Assembly: GCA_964490975.1 (NCBI GenBank)
Contig: CAZBEQ010000027.1
Span: 1-48,990, forward strand
Length of the DNA: 48,990 bases
Reading direction: 5' to 3'
Origin: DTU013 sp964490975
GTDB taxonomy: Bacteria > Bacillota > Clostridia > Acetivibrionales > DTU013
The notes below the pieces were generated by a model that saw nothing but the letters and a program-made list of their open reading frames with translations, ran no database searches and was not told where the DNA came from. Shown here in pieces: positions 8,722-15,985 of the stretch; position 1 is the stretch's first letter; the number at the start of each line of letters is the position of its first letter. A program made the translations under genes and the position numbers.

Positions 8722-9022
8722 ATGATGGATAAAGACAAGCAGCAAAAAATTGGACGATGAGCTTGATGCAGCCATCACCAAGGCAGAAGCTGAATATGCT
8801 TCCGACGATCAGCTTACAGATACAAAATATGCTTTGTCTCATCCAAAGAATAAGCACTTTGGCAAAAATTTCAAAGCCATGCGCACCCTGCAGGAGGAAA
8901 TGAGCGGCGAGTTTGAAAAAGCAGGGATTAACAGCGAGGAAGATATTCAAAAATTAGTCCGTGAAGTACGGGCAAAAATCGAGAAACCAAATGCGGAAAA
9001 ACAGGTTGACCGAAAACGATAA
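8722..9022 (+). pseudogene. small charged protein, frameshifted at a poly-A run
   Basis: A good ribosome site (AGAGGTGG) precedes tandem ATGs at 8722 and 8725, reading MMDKDKQQK, but this frame closes at once. The frame shifted at the six-A run (8744-8749) continues LDDELDAAI, ALSHPKNKHFGKNF and runs to 9022. The N-terminal MxDKDKxxKLDxxLxxAI pattern is what small proteins of clostridial conjugative elements look like, so I infer one gene of about 99 residues broken by a one-base change. Alternatives are a TTG start at 8750, which lacks a ribosome site, a programmed slip, or a sequencing error. Confidence 0.6.
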
Positions 9023-9067
9023 TGTGCTCCGTGGTACCATTTTACCGTTCCAAAAGGTGATTCTTTA

Positions 9068-9096
9068 TTGACATATACTTATTACTGTATTATGCT
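9068..9096 (+). promoter_or_regulatory. promoter of the hydG operon, with shared spacer element
   Basis: TTGACA (9068-9073), 17-bp spacer, TATGCT (9091-9096). The spacer starts TATACTTATTA, related to the elements at 12197, 14996 and 16538. Transcription would begin about 9103, giving a 5' leader of about 200 bases. Confidence 0.7.
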
Positions 9097-9102
9097 AAAA
9101 AA

Positions 9103-9239
9103 TAAGTGAATATCAAATTGCAATGTGTCCGCGCGCAGTTCTTGCCCGAGGATGCAGGGCTGATAGTTATACCTGACCGCAAGGTATTTCCGAGCGGGAA
9201 GACGCTATTCGGTATGTGTGTATTATGTATTGCCGTATT
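9103..9239 (+). ncRNA. structured 5' leader of the hydG operon, class unknown
   Basis: Between the promoter and the attenuator hairpin at least three small hairpins can be drawn: GCCC/GGGC (about 9146-9162), ATACCT/AGGTAT (about 9170-9188) with a possible inner ACC-GCAA-GGT, and CCGA-GCG/CGC-TCGG (about 9191-9213). Length and layout (aptamer-like region, then terminator, then gene) fit a riboswitch or protein-responsive attenuator. I cannot assign a class; the molybdenum-cofactor type is one to test. Confidence 0.45.
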
Positions 9240-9281
9240 GCTCCCTTTCCACGCTTATTGCGGAAAGGGAGCTTTTGATTT
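9240..9281 (+). terminator. attenuator-like terminator before the TM1266-type gene
   Basis: A perfect 11-bp stem GCTCCCTTTCC/GGAAAGGGAGC (9240-9250/9262-9272) followed by TTTTGATTTT. It lies after a complete promoter and immediately before the ribosome site AGGAGG of the regulator gene at 9300. There is no gene between promoter and hairpin for it to terminate, so transcription attenuation is the natural reading. Confidence 0.75.
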
Positions 9282-9299
9282 TATAGGAGGTTTAGCAGA

Positions 9300-9551
9300 G
9301 TGGATAAAAGGATAGGAATTGTGGGTATCGTGATAGAGGATTCTTCCTGCGTGGAACGTGTAAATGCCATTTTGCACGAATATGCCGGGCTTATTGTAGG
9401 TAGGATGGGGCTCCCCTACGGAAAGCGTAGCGTTTCTGTTATATCCTTAATAGTGGACGGAAGCAACGATGACATCAGCGCATTAACCGGAAAACTCGGC
9501 AGGATTACCGGGGCTACGGTCAAATCCATGATAACAAAAAGTGGACAGTAA
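9300..9551 (+). CDS. TM1266-type iron-only hydrogenase system regulator
   Basis: An 83-residue protein reading RIGIVGIVIEDSSCVERVNA then YAGLIVGRMGLPY and SVISLIVDGSNDDISALTGKLG. This is the small ACT/NikR-C-like fold annotated as the iron-only hydrogenase system regulator, usually found next to hydE, hydF and hydG. The GTG start at 9300 follows AGGAGG with a 9-nt spacer. It is the first gene of the operon, 19 bases before hydG. No DNA-binding domain is visible, so it more probably senses a ligand, perhaps a metal or amino acid, or acts through a partner. The family's role is only predicted. Confidence 0.85.
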   Translation: MDKRIGIVGIVIEDSSCVERVNAILHEYAGLIVGRMGLPYGKRSVSVISLIVDGSNDDISALTGKLGRITGATVKSMITKSGQ

Positions 9552-9570
9552 ACAGAAAGGGGTATTAAGC

Positions 9571-11022
9571 ATGAATTTTCTGGAAAAATACAAAAAGGAA
9601 TTTGAAGAGTACGACAAGCTTGATCATGATTTTATTGATGATGATAAAATCTGGGTGCAGCTAAACAAGTGGGAAAACCCTTCAAAAGAAGACGTAAGAA
9701 GAGTTTTGAGGAAAGCGGAGCAATGTATACGCCTTGAACCAGAGGAAACGGCAATCCTTCTGCAAAACAATGACGAAAGCATGCTGCAGGAGATGTATGA
9801 GCTGGCCCATCAGCTGAAGCAAGACGTATACGGCGACCGTATTGTGTTTTTCGCGCCGCTTTATATCAGCGACGAATGCGCAAACAATTGCGTATATTGC
9901 GGCTTCCGCAGCAGCAATAAAGCCATGCAACGAAAGACTCTGACTATGGACGAAATTGAGCAGGAAGTTCGGATTATGATCGAAGAGGGCCAGAAACGCA
10001 CCGTCCTTGTCTACGGAGAATCCCCTGTTACCCAAGTTGATTTTATGTGTGAAACCATCAAAAAGGTTTACAGCGTTAAAACGGAACATGGAGAAATCCG
10101 GCGTGCAAATATAAATTGCGCCCCCCTGACAGTCGATGAGCTCAGGAAGCTGAAGGAAGCGGGCATCGGTACCTTCCAGGTGTTTCAGGAAACGTATCAC
10201 CATGAAACCTACCGTAAAATGCATCCGCAGGGAACGATCAAAGGTCACTACCGCTGGAGGCTGTACTGTATGGACAGAGCACAGGAGGCAGGCGTGGATG
10301 ACAATGGCATGGGTGTGCTATTTGGGCTTTACGACTGGCGCTTTGAGGTTATGGGCCTTTTATATCATACGATCCATCTTGAGGAGAAATTTAACGGCGT
10401 TGGGCCGCATACGATATCCTTCCCCCGTATAACACCCGCCACAGGCACTCCGTTTTCAATCAATCCTCAGTACACCGTCAGTGACAAAGATTTCAAGAAG
10501 CTTGTCGCAATTTTGCGCTTGTCTGTTCCTTATACTGGACTTATATGCACCGCCAGGGAACCCGATAAGGTGCGTCGGGAGGTTATCCCGTTTGGAGTCT
10601 CGCAGATTGATGCGGGAACCCGTATAGGCGTGGGTGCTTACGCTCAGTCAATGAAAGCAAACGAGTTTCCCGACAAGGAACAGTTCACCATAAACGATTC
10701 ACGTTCTTTGGACGGAGTGGTCAGTGAAATCTGTGATATGGACTGTATACCGTCCTTCTGTACCGCATGTTACAGGGCGGGGCGAACCGGCGAGCAGTTT
10801 ATGAAGGTGGCAAAATCGAAATTCGTGCATAACTTCTGTATACCGAACGCTATTTTTACGCTGAAGGAATATCTGCTCGATTACGCATCGCCCGAAACGA
10901 AAGCAAAGGGAGAACAGGTTTTGAAGCAGCATATTGAAGGTTTCAAGGGAGATCCAGTATATCAGACAATACAGGAATACTTAAATAGACTGGAAAAAGG
11001 CGAGCGTGACCTTCGCCTGTAG
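9571..11022 (+). CDS. hydG: [FeFe] hydrogenase H-cluster radical SAM maturase HydG
   Basis: HydG is a radical SAM tyrosine lyase that makes CO and cyanide on a dangler iron and releases an Fe(CO)2(CN)-cysteine unit for the H-cluster. The radical SAM CX3CX2C is seen at residues 103-110 (CANNCVYC). Near the C-terminus CTACYRAGRTGEQ starts a CX2C-X22-C motif ending VHNFC, the second-cluster motif that separates HydG from the related ThiH. Length is 483 residues, normal for the family. I chose the ATG at 9571 (AAAGGGG upstream) over an earlier in-frame start at 9541. It overlaps neither neighbour and is followed after 10 bases by hydE. Identification is firm. Confidence 0.96.
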   Translation: MNFLEKYKKEFEEYDKLDHDFIDDDKIWVQLNKWENPSKEDVRRVLRKAEQCIRLEPEETAILLQNNDESMLQEMYELAHQLKQDVYGDRIVFFAPLYISDECANNCVYCGFRSSNKAMQRKTLTMDEIEQEVRIMIEEGQKRTVLVYGESPVTQVDFMCETIKKVYSVKTEHGEIRRANINCAPLTVDELRKLKEAGIGTFQVFQETYHHETYRKMHPQGTIKGHYRWRLYCMDRAQEAGVDDNGMGVLFGLYDWRFEVMGLLYHTIHLEEKFNGVGPHTISFPRITPATGTPFSINPQYTVSDKDFKKLVAILRLSVPYTGLICTAREPDKVRREVIPFGVSQIDAGTRIGVGAYAQSMKANEFPDKEQFTINDSRSLDGVVSEICDMDCIPSFCTACYRAGRTGEQFMKVAKSKFVHNFCIPNAIFTLKEYLLDYASPETKAKGEQVLKQHIEGFKGDPVYQTIQEYLNRLEKGERDLRL

Positions 11023-11032
11023 GAGCGCGGAT

Positions 11033-12109
11033 ATGAAAAACGGCGCAATCAGACAATTGTCCGATTTTTTGAACTCAGCAAATAAACGTGAATTATCCGA
11101 TTTGATACATTTTTTTGAGGAGGAAGCTCAGGAGGATGATCTTTCTGAGCTCTCCCGCCTTGCTACAGAAGCAAGAAAGGCGAGCTACGGTGACAGGGTT
11201 TTCTTCCGCGGACTAATCGAATTCTCAAGCTTCTGCAAAAACGACTGCTATTACTGCGGGCTGGGGAGAAGCAACGGTAAAGCGGTGAGATACAGGCTTA
11301 CAAAGAAGGATATCATTGATTGCTGCCAAACCGGGTATGCTCTGGGCTTTCGGACCTTTGTACTGCAAAGCGGTGAAGATATGTTTTTTTCTGACACCAT
11401 ATTATGCGATATCATTTCAGGAATAAAGGATCTTTTCCCGAAATGTGCCGTAACGCTTTCTGTCGGAGAACGAAGCCGCGATTCCTATCGCCGGCTTTTC
11501 GATGCCGGCGCCGACCGGTATCTCCTTCGCCATGAAACAGCCGATGAGACGCACTATGCAAGGCTCCACCCGCCGGAGCAGACCCTGAAGAACCGGAAAC
11601 GCTGCCTGTATGACCTAAGAGAGCTCGGTTATCAGGTAGGGTCCGGCTTTATGGTCGGTTCCCCGTTTCAGACATACGAAACACTGGCGGAGGATATCAT
11701 TTTTCTGCGCGATCTCCAGCCGCATATGGTCGGCATTGGCCCTTTTATACCACATAAGGATACGAGATTCGCGGGTTTTAACTCCTCGTCGTCCAAAGCA
11801 ACGCCGATTCTGCTGTCACTTGTGCGATGCTTGCTGCCTAAGGTGTTGATGCCGGCGACAACAGCACTTGCAACGGCAGATATAAACGGCCGTGAAAAAG
11901 GACTTCTGTCCGGGGCCAATGTCGTTATGCCTAACTTGACGCCACACGAGCGCAGGAAAGATTACTCCCTGTATGACAACAAGCTCTCCTCCGGAAGTGA
12001 AGCCGCGGAGGGACTTCCCGTCCTAAAGCAGCAAATAGAGGATCTTGGGCTTGAACCCGATTTCTCTAGGGGAGACCATGCAGATTATCGCAGGCATGAC
12101 TCTGAATGA
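11033..12109 (+). CDS. hydE: [FeFe] hydrogenase H-cluster radical SAM maturase HydE
   Basis: HydE is the second radical SAM maturase; it acts on the HydG product to form a diiron H-cluster precursor. CX3CX2C is at residues 68-75 (CKNDCYYC), preceded by FSSF and followed by GLGRSN, as in HydE and the related BioB/PylB group. Later blocks fit HydE: RHETADETHYARLHP and GSGFMVGSPFQT. Length is 358 residues. I prefer the ATG at 11033 (AGGAGCGCGGAT upstream) to the open frame's first start at 11006, which would overlap hydG. HydF, the scaffold GTPase, is not in the window and must lie elsewhere if the pathway is complete. Confidence 0.94.
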   Translation: MKNGAIRQLSDFLNSANKRELSDLIHFFEEEAQEDDLSELSRLATEARKASYGDRVFFRGLIEFSSFCKNDCYYCGLGRSNGKAVRYRLTKKDIIDCCQTGYALGFRTFVLQSGEDMFFSDTILCDIISGIKDLFPKCAVTLSVGERSRDSYRRLFDAGADRYLLRHETADETHYARLHPPEQTLKNRKRCLYDLRELGYQVGSGFMVGSPFQTYETLAEDIIFLRDLQPHMVGIGPFIPHKDTRFAGFNSSSSKATPILLSLVRCLLPKVLMPATTALATADINGREKGLLSGANVVMPNLTPHERRKDYSLYDNKLSSGSEAAEGLPVLKQQIEDLGLEPDFSRGDHADYRRHDSE

Positions 12110-12142
12110 GATTATTCTTAGATACTAAAGACGCTTATAACG

Positions 12143-12176
12143 AAAAAGGAGGACTTTTGCCCTCTTTTTTTATTTT
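12143..12176 (+). terminator. probable terminator of the hydG-hydE operon
   Basis: AAAAAGGAGG, a short loop, then CCCTC followed by seven T. The stem is short and has a bulge, but the U-tract and position 35 bases after hydE support it. Confidence 0.6.
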
Positions 12177-12183
12177 TCTAAAA

Positions 12184-12245
12184 TTAGTTATTGACATATG
12201 CTCATAATGGAGTTATTATAATTATGGGCATAAGCCAATAACTAA
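12184..12245 (+). promoter_or_regulatory. ferredoxin promoter inside a long inverted repeat
   Basis: TTGACA (12191-12196), 17-bp spacer, TATTAT (12214-12219). The whole promoter lies between TTAGTTATTG (12184-12193) and its exact complement CAATAACTAA (12236-12245). The inner arms TTATTGACATATGCTCATAA and, read on the other strand, TTATTGGCTTATGCCCATAA match at 17 of 20 positions, so the element shared with the other three promoters is present twice in opposite orientation around the -10. Confidence 0.75.
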
Positions 12246-12279
12246 TTATGACCGGTCAAAAATTAAAGGAGATGGTTTT

Positions 12280-12447
12280 ATGGCTGTAAAGGTAAATGAA
12301 GAAAAATGTATTGGTTGTGGAAGCTGTGAGAATGCTTGTCCGGTGGGAGCAATAAAAGTCGAAGACGGCAAGGCAAAGGTGAGCGACGACTGCATTGAAT
12401 GCGGAGCCTGTGTCAGCGAATGCCCTGTGGAAGCAATCAGCATATAA
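12280..12447 (+). CDS. 2[4Fe-4S] ferredoxin
   Basis: A 55-residue clostridial-type ferredoxin. Two cluster motifs are seen: CIGCGSCENACP and CIECGACVSECP, each CX2CX2CX3CP, enough for two [4Fe-4S] clusters. The ATG at 12280 follows AAAGGAGATGG. It is the first gene after the inverted-repeat promoter at 12184-12245 and lies 22 bases before the DUF5320-like gene. Such ferredoxins carry electrons at low potential for hydrogenase, pyruvate-ferredoxin oxidoreductase and radical SAM enzymes. In this position, between hydGE and further Fe-S genes under a shared promoter element, a dedicated electron donor for maturation or cluster repair is plausible (inference). Confidence 0.93.
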   Translation: MAVKVNEEKCIGCGSCENACPVGAIKVEDGKAKVSDDCIECGACVSECPVEAISI

Positions 12448-12469
12448 GGATTTGATTGGAGGTGTTTTT

Positions 12470-12682
12470 ATGCCAGGAAAAGATGGAACAGGACCATTTG
12501 GTCAAGGACCAGTGTCGGGACGTGGCATGGGACTGAGAGGACAACGAGGGCCAATGGGTGCGGGTCCGGCAGGATATTGTATCTGCCCGAAATGCGGCGA
12601 GAAAACCGCGCACGCAGTTGGTATGCCCTGCACCTCAATGAAATGTCCTAAGTGCGGTTCCCCCCTCATCAGAGGGTCTTAA
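12470..12682 (+). CDS. DUF5320-like Gly-rich protein with zinc ribbon
   Basis: A 70-residue protein. The first 30 residues are Gly/Pro/Arg-rich (MPGKDGTGPFGQGP, then GRGMGLRGQRGPMG), the hallmark opening of the DUF5320-type proteins found next to NifX-like iron-molybdenum-domain genes. Unlike the typical member it has a C-terminal rubredoxin-like CPKCG...CPKCG pair. The start has AGGTG at a suitable distance. It follows the ferredoxin on the same transcript. Function unknown; metal or Fe-S binding is inferred from the four cysteines of the two CPKCG motifs plus three others. Confidence 0.8.
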   Translation: MPGKDGTGPFGQGPVSGRGMGLRGQRGPMGAGPAGYCICPKCGEKTAHAVGMPCTSMKCPKCGSPLIRGS

Positions 12683-12842
12683 CCGCCATGAAAAGCTACG
12701 CCCTCAATAAAGAAGGTTTTACTACTTAAAGAAGGCGCAAATGTAAAAAGACGCTGCGATCTGCTAAAGTAGTATTAAGTTGGGATTCTAAACATAGATG
12801 CCGCTATGGCGGCAGTGAGGAAATAAGGAAGGAGTGTTATTT

Positions 12843-13199
12843 ATGCCAAGAGGAGACGGAACAGGCCCGATGGGAATGGGCTCTATGACAGGACGCGGAG
12901 CAGGTTATTGCAACGGCTTTGCAGTGCCGGGTTATGCAAATCCGGTTGGATTTGCAGGAGGATTTGCGGGAGGATTTGGAGGCGGCTTTGGACGCGGCTT
13001 TGGACGCGGACGCGGATTTCGCAGGTCGTTCTATGCAACAGGAGTGCCTGGATGGGCGCGCTATGGATATCCTGTATATACGGGAACAAACGCAGCCGCA
13101 TTTAATGAGCAAAATTTAAAGGATCAGGCTGAGTTTTTGGAGAATCAGCTTAAACAAGTAAAGGAGCGACTTTCCGGCCTGAAAGAAGAAACCGAGTAA
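12843..13199 (+). CDS. DUF5320-like Gly-rich protein with coiled-coil tail
   Basis: A 118-residue protein opening MPRGDGTGPMGMGSMTGRG, then a run of Gly-Phe repeats with Arg (GGFGGGFGRGFGRGRGF), a short aromatic segment, and a C-terminal heptad-like helix (LENQLKQVKERLSGLKEE). This is the usual DUF5320 layout. The ATG at 12843 follows AAGGAAGGAG. It lies 160 bases after the first DUF5320-like gene and ends with a strong terminator at 13218. The coiled coil suggests a multimer; the family's role is unknown, though its neighbours are often NifX/MRP-type cluster-assembly genes. Confidence 0.85.
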   Translation: MPRGDGTGPMGMGSMTGRGAGYCNGFAVPGYANPVGFAGGFAGGFGGGFGRGFGRGRGFRRSFYATGVPGWARYGYPVYTGTNAAAFNEQNLKDQAEFLENQLKQVKERLSGLKEETE

Positions 13200-13217
13200 C
13201 CTTCGGCTATCCATATG

Positions 13218-13257
13218 TTATGGGGAAAGGGCATTGCTCTTTGCCTTTTTCCCATAA
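13218..13257 (+). terminator. Rho-independent terminator
   Basis: TTATGGG-GAAAGG-GCA pairs with TGCC-TTTTTC-CCATAA, a stem of about 14 bp with small bulges, closing the ferredoxin-DUF5320 transcript 18 bases past its last stop. Confidence 0.75.
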
Positions 13258-13288
13258 CCTAATCAATTTGGAATCGGAGAATATATAA

Positions 13289-14233
13289 ATGATTGTATAC
13301 GGACCTGTGCCATCAAGACGTCTGGGGCAGAGCATCGGCATAAACAACATACCGCCGAAGATCTGCTCCTATTCCTGCGTCTATTGCCAGCTTGGCAGGA
13401 CAAATCACATGCGGGTGGAAAGACAAGCGTTCTATAAGCCGCAAGACATTTGCCGCGAGGCCGCAATCAAGCTGAAGCAGCTTGAAACGGAAAATAAAAT
13501 AGCTGACTATTTCTCATTTGTCCCTGACGGCGAACCTACGCTGGATATCGATCTGGGGAAAACGATTGAGCTTCTGAAACCCTATAACACGAAGATCGCC
13601 GTTATAACAAACGCTTCACTTTTGTGGATGGATAAGGTCAAGGAAGACCTTATGGGCGCAGACTGGGTATCCGTCAGCATCGACGCTGCCGACGAGGATA
13701 CCTGGCGCAAAATCGACAGGCCACACGGAATGCTGAAGCATCAGGATGTCCTAAATGGTATCGTTGAGTTTTCCAAAGCGTTTAGAGGAACACTTGTAAC
13801 CGAAACGATGCTCGTGGAAGGTATAAACGATCATGAAGCATGTGTTGAAAAAATAGCAGAGAAGCTGGCAGTGATACGACCCAACAAGGCGTATCTTTTG
13901 GTTCCCACCCGCCCTCCTGCGGAATCAGACGTAAGAAGAGCATCTGCTGAAAGCCTGAGAAAAACCGTTGCCATCATTCGTGGTGCATCTGGAACAGACG
14001 TGGAGTGTATTACGGGCGACGAAACAGAGGAAGGCTTTTTCTTTACTGAGGATATTGCAGATGATATTATTAGTATTGCGTCGGTCCACCCTATCCGCGA
14101 GGATATTATCGAAAGCTTGCTTAATAAGAGAAACGCAAGTCGATCAGTCATTTCGGAGCTTATCGATCGGGGCAGCTTGATAGAGTATACATATGAGGGC
14201 AAGAAATTCTATAAACGGAATATTCATAAATAA
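13289..14233 (+). CDS. radical SAM protein (COG0731-like) with C-terminal winged helix
   Basis: A 314-residue protein. It begins YGPVPSRRLGQSIGINNIPP, the signature opening of the COG0731-type radical SAM family, with CX3CX2C at residues 26-33 (CSYSCVYC). Further SAM-fold blocks follow: FVPDGEPTLD (GGE-like), ITNASLLW, VSIDAADEDTWRKIDRPH. The last 60 residues (EDIIESLLNKRNASRSVISE, then a basic wing) look like a winged-helix domain. The reaction is unknown; the family is distantly related to the wyosine enzyme TYW1. No promoter element of the shared type is seen in front of it, so it may be read through from upstream. Confidence 0.85.
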   Translation: MIVYGPVPSRRLGQSIGINNIPPKICSYSCVYCQLGRTNHMRVERQAFYKPQDICREAAIKLKQLETENKIADYFSFVPDGEPTLDIDLGKTIELLKPYNTKIAVITNASLLWMDKVKEDLMGADWVSVSIDAADEDTWRKIDRPHGMLKHQDVLNGIVEFSKAFRGTLVTETMLVEGINDHEACVEKIAEKLAVIRPNKAYLLVPTRPPAESDVRRASAESLRKTVAIIRGASGTDVECITGDETEEGFFFTEDIADDIISIASVHPIREDIIESLLNKRNASRSVISELIDRGSLIEYTYEGKKFYKRNIHK

Positions 14234-14257
14234 TGACGATAAAGGAGATTTGAGTAC

Positions 14258-14968
14258 TTGGACTACAAGGTTATATCAGAAAGACTAAAAGCTCTATTGG
14301 GGCTTAAAAACGAAGCAGTCGGTTTAAAGCTGCTTCAGGATAATACATCCGTAACAGGATATGACAGCAACAGCAAATACACCTTTTGCCAGTTTATTAT
14401 GAAAGCCCGCGAGGGAAATAGGCTTCTGGCCACCGCCGATAATATAGCATGCGCGAACGGCGCCTCGGCGCTGGGGTTTATTCCTGTTCCGGAGAAGCTT
14501 ATGAACGGCGAGTTCCTGTCCCGGTTGGGCAGCTTTCAAAAGCAAGGCGCGCAAAAGACAATGGAATTGATGCCGCGTTTTGAATATATGCAGTTTTCCG
14601 GGATTGCACTGGCTCCTCTGCCGCAGGTCGATTTTGATCCTGATATCATTGTATTGGAAACTGTGCCCGAGCGTCTGATGTGGCTGGCGCTAGCCACCAT
14701 CCACCAAACTGGCGGCAGGCTCGAGTTCTCTTCCAGTATTTCAAATGGTACCTGCGTTGATACAACAGTTGTCCCGTTTTTAACTCAAAAACTCAATGTC
14801 AGTCTGGGCTGTTACGGTTGCAGAAATGCTACAAGCATTCCCGATGAAAGCCTTCTTGCCGGGTTCCCTGGAGACCATGTTGAGGAAATACTGAACAATC
14901 TTCAGATGATTAGTGAAAAAACCATGCCCATAACACGGGAAAAAAGGGCGTACGCCCGTTTAATATAG
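14258..14968 (+). CDS. DUF169-family protein
   Basis: A 236-residue soluble protein. It carries the DUF169 pattern: VGLKLL near the start, CQFIMKAREG, ATADNIACANGASALGF, then a C-terminal LGCYGCRNATSIPDE and GFPG. Four to five conserved cysteines suggest metal or Fe-S binding. The TTG start at 14258 follows AAAGGAGATTTG; there is no better start in frame. It lies 24 bases after the radical SAM gene, so the two are one transcript. DUF169 genes are common in anaerobes and archaea and often sit beside radical SAM genes; no activity is established to my knowledge. Confidence 0.85.
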   Translation: MDYKVISERLKALLGLKNEAVGLKLLQDNTSVTGYDSNSKYTFCQFIMKAREGNRLLATADNIACANGASALGFIPVPEKLMNGEFLSRLGSFQKQGAQKTMELMPRFEYMQFSGIALAPLPQVDFDPDIIVLETVPERLMWLALATIHQTGGRLEFSSSISNGTCVDTTVVPFLTQKLNVSLGCYGCRNATSIPDESLLAGFPGDHVEEILNNLQMISEKTMPITREKRAYARLI

Positions 14969-14989
14969 TTTGCGCTATGTCGACTATTG

Positions 14990-15018
14990 TTGACATATGT
15001 TAATAGCCTCTATAAGAT
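14990..15018 (+). promoter_or_regulatory. promoter of DUF89-DUF134, shared spacer element
   Basis: TTGACA (14990-14995), 17-bp spacer starting TATGTTAATAG, TAAGAT (15013-15018). The spacing and the TATGyT sequence after the -35 match the promoters at 9068, 12191 and 16532. Confidence 0.7.
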
Positions 15019-15070
15019 ATCTTTAGTGTAGTAAGTATGGAAGACCTTGTATGAAAGTTAGGTTGATCAG

Positions 15071-15124
15071 ATGAATGCAGACGGAGGCTATAAGCTGAAC
15101 AGAAAAGATATTTTATGGGGGTAA
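15071..15124 (+). CDS. possible 17-aa leader peptide
   Basis: An ATG frame reading MNADGGYKLNRKDILWG that stops 3 bases before the DUF89 start. Its tail contains the ribosome site (GGGGG) of DUF89, so translation of one could influence the other. No strong ribosome site of its own is visible, so it may be chance. Confidence 0.25.
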   Translation: MNADGGYKLNRKDILWG

Positions 15125-15127
15125 CAA

Positions 15128-15985
15128 ATGGAAATATTCCTTGACTGCTTACCATGTGTTTTGAGGCAGGTGCTTGAAGCATCGAGAATGGCGACTGACA
15201 AACCTGAGATTCAGACGCAAATTATGGAAAAAGCAATCGAAATTCTCGCTAACTATAAAAGCTACAAATGCTCCCCGCATATCGTAGAAGATATGCATCA
15301 TGTCGTGAAGCTCCTGACCGGTGTTTCCGACCCGTATAAACATATTAAAGAACGAGATATTAACTCAGCAAAGAAAGTTGAACCATTTCTCAATGATTAT
15401 TTGGCGCAAAAGCAAAACGTATTGTACTGGGCTTTGAAAATTGCAGCCACAGGGAATGTTATAGATTCGGCAATATATAGTAATATAGATATTGAAAGCA
15501 GTATTGAACTGGAGCTTTCAAAGGAATTTTCAGTTTGCGATCTCGATATACTCAAAGAAGAGCTTAAGTCGGCTAAAAGCATTCTGATCATTGGAGACAA
15601 CTCAGGAGAAACTATCTTTGACCGGGTTTTAATTAAACACCTTGCCGGTTATAGAATTACTTACGCGGTCAGAAGTGAGCCGATTATAAACGATGTGACT
15701 TTACAGGAAGCATATGATTCCGGCATAAATGGCTGCGCAGATATTATTACTACGGGTTGCGGCGCCCCCGGCGCCATCTTGGAGCAATGCAGTGCAGAGT
15801 TTCTTTCTGCTTTTAACAGTGCGGATATCGTTATCAGCAAAGGACAGGGGAATTTTGAAGCCCTTTCCGATTGCCGAAGAACAGTGTTCTTTTTACTGAA
15901 AGCGAAATGCGCTATGATAGCCGGCAGGCTGAAGGTTAATTTGAATGAATATGTTTTTATGTGCCATAGAACGGAGATGATATAA
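15128..15985 (+). CDS. DUF89 (ARMT1-like) protein
   Basis: A 285-residue protein opening with DCLPCVLRQVLEASRMAT, the CxxC-containing start of bacterial/archaeal DUF89 proteins, and later ILIIGDNSGETIFDRVLIKH (the metal-binding D-N-x-GE block), YAVRSEPIINDVT and ISKGQGNFEALS. DUF89 members are metal-dependent phosphatases; eukaryotic homologues act on damaged metabolites. The ATG at 15128 follows ATGGGGGTAACA. It overlaps the next gene by one base (TAATG), so the two are translationally coupled. Substrate unknown. The coupling to a DUF134 regulator is a common arrangement in Clostridia as far as I recall. Confidence 0.9.
   Translation: MEIFLDCLPCVLRQVLEASRMATDKPEIQTQIMEKAIEILANYKSYKCSPHIVEDMHHVVKLLTGVSDPYKHIKERDINSAKKVEPFLNDYLAQKQNVLYWALKIAATGNVIDSAIYSNIDIESSIELELSKEFSVCDLDILKEELKSAKSILIIGDNSGETIFDRVLIKHLAGYRITYAVRSEPIINDVTLQEAYDSGINGCADIITTGCGAPGAILEQCSAEFLSAFNSADIVISKGQGNFEALSDCRRTVFFLLKAKCAMIAGRLKVNLNEYVFMCHRTEMI

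Noticed and set aside
9106..9315. Open frame of 69 codons across the hydG leader
   Set aside because: It has no ribosome site, starts at a non-ATG codon, runs through the terminator hairpin and overlaps the true start at 9300. The region is better explained as a structured leader.
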